Origin: a virus
Length of the DNA stretch: 64,000 nt
Reading direction: 5' to 3' (one strand)
Virus record (IMG/VR): IMGVR_UViG_3300035681_000002
Location: 62,001 to 126,000 of that record
The position numbers and the translations under genes are program-made. Positions 1-7,655 of the stretch are shown here, in pieces. Positions within the stretch are counted from its first letter, which is position 1. Every line of letters starts with the position of its first letter. The notes under the pieces were generated by a model. It worked only from the letters and a program-made list of their open reading frames with translations, made no database searches and was not told the origin of the DNA.

Positions 1-504
1 GGGACTGTAGTTCCTAAGAAGTTAACGCAAACTTGGTCTTTAAAAAAGACGCAGTATCTGGCAACTTATCGTAATGCCAAAGGGTTAGGGTTTGGGTTTA
101 ATAGATCTCGCATAAATAGTAGAGGAGAGCAACGCAGCCAAGGTTTATATTTTGATGTCCAACAATTTTATGGGTTGCAATGTTTTCTATTACTTGACCC
201 AAAACGCTCGCAGCAAGACCCTTTTGTAATAGAAATTGGACACAGTCATGCTACAATGACGCACAATCGTCAACTGATTGTGGCGAGAGATAGAAGTCAG
301 ACACCGTGTTTGAAAGGATTTCCAGAGACACACGAATGTTTTCGTTGCCCTTATGGTACAGATAATTGTCCTTTGGCAACGCATCTATTAACTTATAAAA
401 AGGGTAAGTGTAAAAGGTGTAACCAGTTAAGTTTTTTGAATCCTGCAGAAATGGATCATATTGGGGTATGTATCGCATGTGCAGATGCTGAAAGGAAGTC
501 ATGA
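1..504 (+). CDS. Partial CDS: C-terminal part of a cysteine-rich zinc-cluster protein
   Basis: The frame is open from the first base to the TGA at 502-504, so this is the 3' end of a gene that starts outside the window. An internal TTG near 175 is not needed as a start. The last 60 residues hold Cys pairs (ECFRCP, a nearby Cys and His, CKRCN and CIAC), which suggest one or two structural zinc sites. The stop overlaps the next ATG as ATGA, so translation is probably coupled. I do not recognise the family, and the function is unknown. Confidence 0.8.
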   Translation, partial: GTVVPKKLTQTWSLKKTQYLATYRNAKGLGFGFNRSRINSRGEQRSQGLYFDVQQFYGLQCFLLLDPKRSQQDPFVIEIGHSHATMTHNRQLIVARDRSQTPCLKGFPETHECFRCPYGTDNCPLATHLLTYKKGKCKRCNQLSFLNPAEMDHIGVCIACADAERKS

Positions 505-1010
505 CACTACAAGCTAGAATGAGTGCAGAAGATCGCCGACTTTATAACCCAAGTAGAGATGTTGCTCATAATTTTCAACAAGTTATGGAGCTAGTAGCAG
601 CTAGACTAGAAGACCAAAGTTGGCCCGAGCTGGAAGAAATACTTCGGCGAGAAAAAGTAAGTATGGACGATTTAGGCGAAGCTTGTGGAGCTTATTGCAG
701 TTATCTAGCCAATGCTGTTGATTTTCCCACTTTGTCTATGTTTGAAAGCTTAGCTCAGAGCAAGTTCTTCCAATGTAAACCAGGAGCTCAAGTAGCTGTT
801 CTAGCTATGATTGGTACATGTTATGCTGGGCTACATTATGCAGGCATAAGAGAAGCCACGATTGCCAGTGAAGGTCCAATGCAGACCATTGGTGATTTAA
901 TGAAACATGCTGAACGTTTTCGTAAGTACGCTGGTATGTCCAGATGGCAACGCTGGTTTATTAAATGGAAAGCACGCATATACGCTAGCTTTTCGGCCTT
1001 ATCAAAGTAA
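501..1010 (+). CDS. Hypothetical protein, 169 aa, helical
   Basis: The ATG overlaps the upstream TGA (ATGA) and has AAAGGA 5 nt upstream. The product is mostly alpha-helical by composition. It has a Cys/Tyr-containing middle (GEACGAYCSYL) and a basic, Trp-rich C terminus (SRWQRWFIKWKARIY) that could contact membrane or nucleic acid. No catalytic motif is visible. It lies directly before a DnaQ-like exonuclease in the same operon, so a DNA-metabolism role is possible but is only inferred from position. Confidence 0.75.
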   Translation: MTLQARMSAEDRRLYNPSRDVAHNFQQVMELVAARLEDQSWPELEEILRREKVSMDDLGEACGAYCSYLANAVDFPTLSMFESLAQSKFFQCKPGAQVAVLAMIGTCYAGLHYAGIREATIASEGPMQTIGDLMKHAERFRKYAGMSRWQRWFIKWKARIYASFSALSK

Positions 1011-1024
1011 GAAAGTAATTGTAA

Positions 1025-1876
1025 ATGATTATTGATGCATGGGGGCAAGAGTTCGCTACAAAGTATGGCAATACTTTACCTAAAAGCTATTTGTGTTTCG
1101 ACACAGAGTTTACTGGGAGTAGCGAACAAACTGATCTAATCATGGAGATTGGTCACACAATAGTTGAAGATGGCAAAGTTGTTGATCAGCTTAGTCTTGT
1201 CCTTAACTGGTATGATCATCCTTCCATCACAGAAGATTGGTTAGACTACAAGTTAAATACCATGCGATCTATCATAGGGGAAGGCTGGCAACTACTACCG
1301 GACTATGTGAAGAAAAAAGGCATCAATCCTTTACAAGCCTTACAATTCTATTACAAGTTGTTTGACGCATGGAATAACAGAAATCTTCCATTTGTAGCTC
1401 AGAATGGGCAGAACGCAGATGAAAGGTTGCTTCGTGGTAACTTTAATAGATTCTTAAACAAAGGTTTTGAACTACCTTCTGATAATTACTTTGATGTGGG
1501 TGGCATTTATAAGGCTACACAGATATGGGAATCTTCAAATTCTAACTGTGCTAATTATCGATTAACCGTATTACCTTATAGGTCAGACGATTTAAAAAGT
1601 TACTTTAAACGAGTAATCGGAATAAAAGTAGCCGGAATTAAATGGTCATTGCCATTAATCTTGGAACAATATGGATTGATAGCTAAGCACAATGTTTCCC
1701 CAGAACAAATGCATAGTGCAGGTTTTGATTCGTTATGCTTGCATTGGATTATGGAAGAGTTTCGAGCACAGATGCAGAAAAAGCAAGAAACAAAGCCTAA
1801 GTCGATACTTGTGGCTAATTCTTCGCAATCAGATTTAAGGCAGCGTAACCCGACACGGCGACAGCGCTTAATATGA
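1025..1876 (+). CDS. DnaQ-like DEDDh 3'-5' exonuclease
   Basis: This is an RNase T/DnaQ-fold exonuclease, a family that removes nucleotides from DNA or RNA 3' ends using two metal ions. The expected acidic residues are visible: D26-T-E28 in CFDTEFTG (ExoI motif), an N..D segment around residues 125-135 (AQNGQNADERLL, ExoII), and H230-S-A-G-F-D235 (ExoIII, the HxAxxD form of the DEDDh class). At 283 aa it is long for a bare exonuclease domain (about 180 aa), with an insertion around residues 60-120 and a basic C-terminal tail. The ribosome site is weak. It may serve proofreading, nucleotide recycling or RNA turnover; which one cannot be told from sequence. Confidence 0.85.
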   Translation: MIIDAWGQEFATKYGNTLPKSYLCFDTEFTGSSEQTDLIMEIGHTIVEDGKVVDQLSLVLNWYDHPSITEDWLDYKLNTMRSIIGEGWQLLPDYVKKKGINPLQALQFYYKLFDAWNNRNLPFVAQNGQNADERLLRGNFNRFLNKGFELPSDNYFDVGGIYKATQIWESSNSNCANYRLTVLPYRSDDLKSYFKRVIGIKVAGIKWSLPLILEQYGLIAKHNVSPEQMHSAGFDSLCLHWIMEEFRAQMQKKQETKPKSILVANSSQSDLRQRNPTRRQRLI

Positions 1877-1890
1877 AAGGGGGTATAAGA

Positions 1891-2586
1891 ATGAATCCCG
1901 AATTTGATATTGTAGATCTTGGTACTAAACATGGATGGGCAATGGATGAATGCCGTCGAATAGGTAACATGTATCTAAAAAATAAAGATTTGTTTGATAA
2001 ACTACAGCCACGCCGTTGCGTTGGATATGAAAGACCAGAGATGGAAAAATATCGAACAATTGTTGAAAAAAAGAATTACAATTTTCGTATTGCGGATCTG
2101 GCAGTGGACGAATCTATTGCAGCTTTACCTAAATCAGAAATTTATCTTGCTTGGCATTTTCTTGAACATGTACCAAACAAAGAGTGGGCTCGAAAACTAG
2201 TATGGGAGTCATTGAAGAATGCCAAACATTTAGTTTGGTTTCGTTTACCTAGTTTTCAGCAGGATACTGAAAACGGAGAGGGTGTGCTTCGGCAACATGG
2301 TATGCGGTTTACTTGGACTTTTTGGCAAGGACATCCAACCCACTGGTTAGTCGAAGACTGCACCGAAGCTATTGCGACTTGGGCTAAGGAAGTGCCAAGT
2401 AGGGCATATGATTTATTTGTGAGACCTTCAAGTCTTGTGCATAACATGGCTAATTCTCGTGTAGTCCCTATTAATGCACCAATAGATACTCAAAAGTATG
2501 AACCTAGTCATGGTCCAAAACCATTAGATGTCAAATTTAAACAGCCGGTTGTTGAAGAGTGGGAAATTGTCGTAAGGTTCAAATAA
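1891..2586 (+). CDS. SAM-dependent methyltransferase-like protein
   Basis: The start at 1891 is preferred over the in-frame ATG at 1873 because AAAGGGGG lies about 10 nt upstream of it, inside the overlap with the previous gene. The N terminus (DIVDLGTKHGWAMDECRRIG) resembles the glycine-rich motif I of class I methyltransferases but is degenerate. Later segments fit the usual order: an acidic strand end (CVGYERPE), then AWHFLEHVPNKEW, like the post-motif LEHV of Methyltransf_11-type proteins. Substrate unknown. Its place between an exonuclease and a resolvase suggests nucleic acid, but the weak motif I leaves open a non-catalytic role. Confidence 0.5.
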   Translation: MNPEFDIVDLGTKHGWAMDECRRIGNMYLKNKDLFDKLQPRRCVGYERPEMEKYRTIVEKKNYNFRIADLAVDESIAALPKSEIYLAWHFLEHVPNKEWARKLVWESLKNAKHLVWFRLPSFQQDTENGEGVLRQHGMRFTWTFWQGHPTHWLVEDCTEAIATWAKEVPSRAYDLFVRPSSLVHNMANSRVVPINAPIDTQKYEPSHGPKPLDVKFKQPVVEEWEIVVRFK

Positions 2587-2628
2587 GAATCAATGAATAT
2601 AACTTTTATTATTAAAGGAAATACAAAT

Positions 2629-3003
2629 ATGGCAAAAAGAAAGAATTCTCGTAACAAAGGTGCAGTTGGTGAAAGAGAACTAGCTGCGGAATTAAATAGA
2701 CTGTTTGGTGCAAAGGCACGAAGAGGGCAGCAATATAGCGGGTTAGAAGGAGAAGATGTTGTAGGGCTGGGCAATATCCATGTAGAAAGCAAACGTGTAG
2801 AAAAACTGAACATCTACGAAGCAGTAGAACAAGCGGTCACTGATGCAAAGTCTGTTAAAATACCTGCGGTGTTTCATCGTAGGAACCACAAACCTTGGTT
2901 GGTTACAGTTCGTTTAGATGACATCGAAGCATTTTCTATTGCGTTGCAAGAGGTGTTGTCTCAGCGACAGCCAACAAACGATACCGGTGTAGTGATTGTT
3001 TAA
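2629..3003 (+). CDS. PDDEXK nuclease, Holliday junction resolvase-like
   Basis: The start at 2629 has AAAGGA upstream; the longer frame from 2593 has no ribosome site. The 124-aa product is basic at its N terminus and carries the PD-(D/E)xK core: E15 in VGEREL, D43 in GEDVVG, and E53-x-K55 in HVESKR. QA helices and an HRRN segment follow, as in archaeal Hjc and phage resolvase-like proteins. Such enzymes cut branched DNA, which phages need before packaging. The length fits the family. A restriction-type nuclease with the same fold cannot be excluded. Confidence 0.75.
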   Translation: MAKRKNSRNKGAVGERELAAELNRLFGAKARRGQQYSGLEGEDVVGLGNIHVESKRVEKLNIYEAVEQAVTDAKSVKIPAVFHRRNHKPWLVTVRLDDIEAFSIALQEVLSQRQPTNDTGVVIV

Positions 3004-3006
3004 TTT

Positions 3007-3020
3007 AAAATCCAGATTTT
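3007..3020. promoter_or_regulatory. Dispersed quasi-palindrome, intergenic copy 1
   Basis: AAAATCCAGATTTT lies between the stop at 3003 and the ATG at 3034. The arms AAAATC and GATTTT are exact inverted repeats around a CA centre. The same element recurs across the window (see findings). Function unknown. Confidence 0.5.
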
Positions 3021-3033
3021 AGAAAGGATTGTA

Positions 3034-4161
3034 ATGTCAGAAGAAGAACTCAAACCCACAGAGACAGCCACTAACCCAGTTGCCGACGCAATTGATCCGC
3101 AGCTCGTTACTGACATGGAGTTAGTCGCAGCAACCGCCAATAAATTAGTAGGTAGTCATCCTGGTTTCACCCAGCTTATAGCAAGCATGCTTGCATCTAG
3201 GCAGCTGTATGCTATGTGCCTTTATGAACTGGATTGGCTTTGTCGAGACACTGACTTTAGTGCTGTAGACACTGCCCTTGCAGACATGACAGACCAGCAG
3301 ATGATCATGTTTAAAGAAGTGCTAATTAATGCAGCTGCTGTACAAGCTCAACAGCCCTTTGACGAGCAAGTTCTATTTGCTGGAATGACTCAAACTGTAT
3401 TCCCTTGGATGCAGACTGTAGTTAAAAAACACAGTGAGCATCAAGCTGCAGAGAAGAAGAAAGGTAATGAACAAAGAGAAGAGTTGCGTGTTTCTACTCC
3501 TATCAATCTTGGATTTCAATTTTATGCAGAAAACGAAGCAGTTGAAACGCATGCGATCAATCGGCATAAACCTGTTTTGTTGGTTGGCAAACAAGATGCA
3601 GTCCGTTGGCTATTGCATCGAATTACTGAAAGTGTTTTAACTCCCGGAAGTGGTGCAACGCAGCTAACTAGGTTGTTAGAAGGTGCACCTAAGATTACTG
3701 ACTCACATTTGGTTAACATTCCTAAAGATGTGTGGGAGAACTGTGCAAGCAGTAACGCAGGGTTTCAAAAGATTTATGACTTTTTTGTCTATCCCAAGCT
3801 TAATGAACCAGTAGATCTACTGATAGTTGATAACTTGATGCAAACTTGCAAAGGCATGACTTCTATACCTATTACAAGCATTGCAAACGAAGCACAGCGT
3901 AGATTTAAAAACTGGGGAGAGAAAGCTGGAGCTTTAGTTCTTGGGTGTATACCTTTAGACAGAGAGCTACGAGCAAACGAATTAAATGGGACGGAGTACG
4001 AAACTCTGAGAGTCCATAATGTCATTCGAGGAGTTGTAGCCGAACCTTGTATGGTAAACGAAGTTCCTCATGTCAAGATATGGGTTGGGCAGCACGAAGT
4101 TGCACAAATTACAGCTGCAGAACTATCTAATTTTCACATTAGTGAAATCATTATCGCTTAG
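3034..4161 (+). CDS. Hypothetical protein with RecA-like fold features, 375 aa
   Basis: AAAGGA precedes the ATG. Residues 1-150 are helical with a charged linker (AAEKKKGNEQREE). The second half looks like a RecA/DnaB-type core: a hydrophobic strand ending in VGKQD where a P-loop would sit, and a Walker-B-like DLLIVDN at about residue 265 followed by a helix and the strand GALVLGCIP. The P-loop lacks the GK[T/S] signature, so ATP hydrolysis is doubtful. It may be an inactive RecA-like protein. It is the first of seven genes leading to the portal gene; role unknown. Confidence 0.7.
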   Translation: MSEEELKPTETATNPVADAIDPQLVTDMELVAATANKLVGSHPGFTQLIASMLASRQLYAMCLYELDWLCRDTDFSAVDTALADMTDQQMIMFKEVLINAAAVQAQQPFDEQVLFAGMTQTVFPWMQTVVKKHSEHQAAEKKKGNEQREELRVSTPINLGFQFYAENEAVETHAINRHKPVLLVGKQDAVRWLLHRITESVLTPGSGATQLTRLLEGAPKITDSHLVNIPKDVWENCASSNAGFQKIYDFFVYPKLNEPVDLLIVDNLMQTCKGMTSIPITSIANEAQRRFKNWGEKAGALVLGCIPLDRELRANELNGTEYETLRVHNVIRGVVAEPCMVNEVPHVKIWVGQHEVAQITAAELSNFHISEIIIA

Positions 4162-4169
4162 GAGAACTT

Positions 4170-4847
4170 ATGCGTGTATTTGTTAGTTGGGCAGATGTGA
4201 CAACTGCGGAAGAAGCAGAGACAGCTCGATTAGATTGGGTAGAAAAAGCTAAGAAGTCTAAAGCTGCAGAGGATAAACAATTTGCAGCTACATTAGCTCC
4301 TACTCTGTGTCTTCCAGAGTATCACGAATACTTGCAAACCATGAAACAGCAAGAAAGTGCGTTCGCACAGTTAGACCCGCTCAATCGTAATATTCTTGCA
4401 ATTCGATTTGTTGTTCCAGCTTTGGAAAAAGTGGTGACTTACCAACTTGCCAAGAGAGTACCTGGAGATAATAAGTTGGCGGTAAGCCTAGCAGCTCGTG
4501 CTTTCTTATTAAACACCTTTCCCGGTGAATGGGTAGGTAACTCACAGGCTAAGCACATTACATTTATAGGCATGCAAGGTTTAAAGAATTTTATGCAACG
4601 ATTTGCTTACGCATGCGGGGCACTAGGACAACCTCTTCCATCGGCTTTATGGATGGACAGCCCGCAGTTAGAAATAGCGGATGCAATCTCAGTACGAGAT
4701 TTAATGGAAGCTTGTGCTTTTACAGAGCCTATTGAGGAGAACAAGCAAAAATATACTGGATTAACACAAGGTTGGATGGGCATAGGAGCTAGTGCTGATC
4801 GTGATAGTTCTTTGCTAGTTGCTACATTGTTTAAATTAGGGTTTTGA
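4170..4847 (+). CDS. Hypothetical protein, 225 aa
   Basis: TAGGAG precedes the ATG. The N-terminal 50 residues are highly charged (DWVEKAKKSKAAEDKQ) and likely helical; the rest is mixed. No known catalytic motif is seen. It sits between the RecA-like protein and a run of small genes that ends at the portal gene, with spacers under 10 nt, so it is part of one transcription unit. I do not recognise it. Confidence 0.75.
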   Translation: MRVFVSWADVTTAEEAETARLDWVEKAKKSKAAEDKQFAATLAPTLCLPEYHEYLQTMKQQESAFAQLDPLNRNILAIRFVVPALEKVVTYQLAKRVPGDNKLAVSLAARAFLLNTFPGEWVGNSQAKHITFIGMQGLKNFMQRFAYACGALGQPLPSALWMDSPQLEIADAISVRDLMEACAFTEPIEENKQKYTGLTQGWMGIGASADRDSSLLVATLFKLGF

Positions 4848-4850
4848 ACC

Positions 4851-5552
4851 ATGGATTCTCCATTTAAACCAAAAGATGACAAATTCTATGAGTTTAAAGC
4901 ATTTCGTGTACCAAAGTACCGTATAGAATTTCAACGGGCAGGGAGGCTCGAAGATGTTCCTGGTTATGTTTGGTACACTCCTGCTGCTTTGTATCTATGG
5001 GGTAGGTACACCGACACCAACTTAGCAGACTTAGTGCAACAACATAATTTAAAGATATTTTGGTACAAATTTGAGAAGCCAGTTTTTAATGGATTTAAGT
5101 TTAATGACGATCCTAGTTGGAATCATGTCTTATGGGCTTCAAGTGTTGAACAGTGGGGTAGTCTTGTAGACGGCATGCTCGAATCTGTTCAATTTGACAT
5201 TCAAAACTCAAAGCTTTATCAATATGCTTTACAGCAATTAACCATATATGATCCTTTAGCTGTAGATGTGCAGCGAGTTGTTTCTAGCTTAACCCCTACA
5301 GTTAAAGTGCATGCTTTTGCTGTATTAAGTAATGAGCAACAATATGCTTTTGATGTTAGGAATAAAGATGTGCGGTTACTTCCATCTGTTTCTAGTTTTA
5401 AGCCAGATCCTTTACATATAAAAGCAGCTAATCGGCTTTTTTCTTACCCAGAGCTGACTCAAGATAAAGCATTTTCTCGATATAAAGAAATCTTGATTAG
5501 TGAACAAGATTTGGCTTATCAAAAACAAAATATAAAGAAAGGTAAACCATGA
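4851..5552 (+). CDS. Hypothetical protein, 233 aa, aromatic-rich
   Basis: It starts 3 nt after the upstream stop with no clear ribosome site, so it is probably translated by coupling. The product is unusually rich in Phe, Tyr and Trp (WYTPAALYLWGRY, IFWYKFEKPVF), as in beta-rich structural proteins. Its stop overlaps the next start (ATGA). A structural or connector role near the portal is plausible but rests on position only. Confidence 0.75.
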   Translation: MDSPFKPKDDKFYEFKAFRVPKYRIEFQRAGRLEDVPGYVWYTPAALYLWGRYTDTNLADLVQQHNLKIFWYKFEKPVFNGFKFNDDPSWNHVLWASSVEQWGSLVDGMLESVQFDIQNSKLYQYALQQLTIYDPLAVDVQRVVSSLTPTVKVHAFAVLSNEQQYAFDVRNKDVRLLPSVSSFKPDPLHIKAANRLFSYPELTQDKAFSRYKEILISEQDLAYQKQNIKKGKP

Positions 5553-5788
5553 GTAAATCTGTAGAATTTCCATTACAATCATTACGCCAATTTATGCTGC
5601 CGGATCAAACTGTAAAGTTAAAGACTTTTGAAGCAAAAGATTTACAACAACTTGATACGCAAATTAATACATGGGTGAAACAAACCAATAACATTATTGC
5701 TATACCTGGCCCAGTAGTTATTACATCAGAAGGTGTAGTATTGAGTTTGACTTTTGTAGAAGCAGCAGAAGGGATAACAAATGGCTAA
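5549..5788 (+). CDS. Hypothetical small protein, 79 aa
   Basis: ATGA overlap with the previous gene and AAAGG upstream support the start. The C-terminal half (IIAIPGPVVITSEGVVLSLTFVE) looks like beta-strands; the middle is amphipathic. No family recognised. It overlaps the next gene by 8 nt, so these reading frames are coupled. Confidence 0.7.
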   Translation: MSKSVEFPLQSLRQFMLPDQTVKLKTFEAKDLQQLDTQINTWVKQTNNIIAIPGPVVITSEGVVLSLTFVEAAEGITNG

Positions 5789-6374
5789 GACTAATGGCGA
5801 GAAATGGGAAGCTTATAAAGTTGCTGTACCCGGCTTAGACTCTTTGTTAAAACCAGCACTTACGGCATTATCTGACTCTGACATGGAATACAATTCATTA
5901 AAAGAAAAATTGCCTTCAGATGTATCAGCACAGATGCAAGATATAAAACAAGAAAGCGGTGAAGCTGGAACCAATATTAGTATTACGCATCATTGGTGTC
6001 TATGTGACATGCAAGAAGGAGATTTTCCTAGAGTGCATATTTACCCAAATTTGCAAAGTTTAAGCGAAGCAATTGCTAAACGAGAAGGAAAAGAAACCGC
6101 TGTGTGGGCAATGTATGGTATACCTTTACAGTTGACTAAGCCAATCCTTAAACCAAATGGAGATAAGCAGCGTTATTTGTTGTTGCCTAATCAAATGGCG
6201 GTTACTGTGGGTAACAAGGAAGATTACCAAATGATGGAGCAATCATTGTTGCCCCCGACAACTTTGGAAGAAACAGGATGGCTTGGTAATCCTTTATATT
6301 TAGAATCTCAACAGTTTTACACGCCTGGTTTTGTGGATGATGACCAGTTTTCAGAAGAACCAGACGAAGACTAA
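5781..6374 (+). CDS. Hypothetical protein, 197 aa, acidic tail
   Basis: It overlaps the upstream gene and has GGGATAAC as a ribosome site. The C-terminal 15 residues are acidic (DDDQFSEEPDED), a common interaction tail in phage accessory proteins. The middle carries HHWCLCD, which might bind metal, but the pattern is too short to claim. The stop is followed by a T-run (6376-6386) without a clear stem. Function unknown. Confidence 0.75.
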   Translation: MAKTNGEKWEAYKVAVPGLDSLLKPALTALSDSDMEYNSLKEKLPSDVSAQMQDIKQESGEAGTNISITHHWCLCDMQEGDFPRVHIYPNLQSLSEAIAKREGKETAVWAMYGIPLQLTKPILKPNGDKQRYLLLPNQMAVTVGNKEDYQMMEQSLLPPTTLEETGWLGNPLYLESQQFYTPGFVDDDQFSEEPDED

Positions 6375-6404
6375 TTCTTTTTTTTTAGCTATTGGACAAC
6401 AATT

Positions 6405-7406
6405 ATGGCAGATAACTCAGTTAGATCTAACACTCCAGACCCAACACGTTACCACGCTAACCAGTCAGGCATGACTGGCACCATGATACCTCGGTCTGGA
6501 GCTGATGGTCAATCTTTAGGATTTGACCCTAATCAGCCCCAGACTGTAATAGTAGATCCCGGAGTAGAAGGTGGTGGTTTTATTTTAGATTTAAAGGCAA
6601 TATCTTCCTCTAGACCTCAGTTTAATTCGGAAGCGAAGCGTAGTGGTGTAGTCAATGATGTACATTCTTTTTACAAAGGGTTGAGTCAGCAAGTGCCGGT
6701 TTTAGATGAAAAAACAAACTATAACGAAAAGGAGCTGCGTGTGGATGAACCTCTTAAACCTTTAAATTTTCTTAATTCAAATGATGATTCTGGCGAGGAT
6801 ATGTTAGCAGCTCCCTCTCTAGGATTTGAAAATAATCCAACTACTAAACTTGCAGATGAAATTCAAAACCTATTACAAGTAGAAATGCCTAGGGTACAAA
6901 ATGCAAAATTAGAATTTCAAACTCGTAAGTTGCAAACAGAAGCGGCAATTGCCGCCCTGTCGTCAACATCTAACCCTCAGCAATTAGCTGACCAGACTAA
7001 CTTGCTAAACGCGCTCGTTGGTAGAGTAAATAGGCTAAGTGCTGCTTCCGTTGAGCACAAAGAAATGCCTGATTCTATACAGACAGCCTTTGCTAAGCTA
7101 CAAATTCCATTCTTTTCTGGAGTTAAACCAGAGAGACCGCTATATGAAGTCTATTTTGAAATGGCAAAGTTAGGTACAATGTCTGCAAGGTACCATGCAG
7201 TGATTGCTGGGGATGCTTGTGTTGCTTTGGTTTATGACACTAGATTTGAAGATGGATTTCAATATTTACCTCCAAATCTAGGGGAAGAACAGATTTCAAT
7301 TTCTGTTCCCAAAACCAAAGAAACTTATTTGTGCTCTTCACTTGGGCTGCATTGGTCACTTGGTTGTTTAGATGTCGTTATTTTAATTCGATATAAGGAG
7401 GATTAA
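6405..7406 (+). CDS. Hypothetical protein preceding the portal gene, 333 aa
   Basis: The N-terminal 60 residues are polar and glycine/proline-rich, likely disordered. The middle (about 150-220) is a helical, coiled-coil-like stretch (QTRKLQTEAAIAALSSTSNPQQLADQ has few helix breakers). The C-terminal third is beta-rich and ends in hydrophobic strands. This shape fits a virion accessory or scaffold-type protein. No specific family is recognised. The next gene starts 4 nt after its stop. Confidence 0.75.
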   Translation: MADNSVRSNTPDPTRYHANQSGMTGTMIPRSGADGQSLGFDPNQPQTVIVDPGVEGGGFILDLKAISSSRPQFNSEAKRSGVVNDVHSFYKGLSQQVPVLDEKTNYNEKELRVDEPLKPLNFLNSNDDSGEDMLAAPSLGFENNPTTKLADEIQNLLQVEMPRVQNAKLEFQTRKLQTEAAIAALSSTSNPQQLADQTNLLNALVGRVNRLSAASVEHKEMPDSIQTAFAKLQIPFFSGVKPERPLYEVYFEMAKLGTMSARYHAVIAGDACVALVYDTRFEDGFQYLPPNLGEEQISISVPKTKETYLCSSLGLHWSLGCLDVVILIRYKED

Positions 7407-7410
7407 TGCA

Positions 7411-7620
7411 ATGGAAAAGAATGGAGCTATTACAACAAACACCCCTAGATGTGGCGGTGGTTGCGGCTGTGGTGGTAATTGCAGCTGTAAAACTAAAACA
7501 GCTGGTGCAAAACAACTTTTGTTATTTCCAGAAACTAAGGAAATTGCAGACAATCTAGACCAAGACTTAATTAAAAAAGCAGTAGAATTAGTTAAAGATA
7601 GCAGTAAACCAGCTCAGTAA
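7411..7620 (+). CDS. Small cysteine/glycine-rich protein, metallothionein-like cluster
   Basis: A strong AAGGAGG sits 8 nt before the ATG. Residues 13-28 read CGGGCGCGGNCSCK, six cysteines counting the flank, then a helical 40-residue tail. Such clusters bind soft metals (Zn, Cu, Fe-S) or form disulfides. The protein is 69 aa and lies directly before the portal gene, so a structural metal site in the packaging or neck complex is possible. A true metallothionein is an alternative; nothing here decides. Confidence 0.75.
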   Translation: MEKNGAITTNTPRCGGGCGCGGNCSCKTKTAGAKQLLLFPETKEIADNLDQDLIKKAVELVKDSSKPAQ

Positions 7621-7655
7621 TTATAGCTGTGCAAAATTGCTAGGGAGAATCAGCA

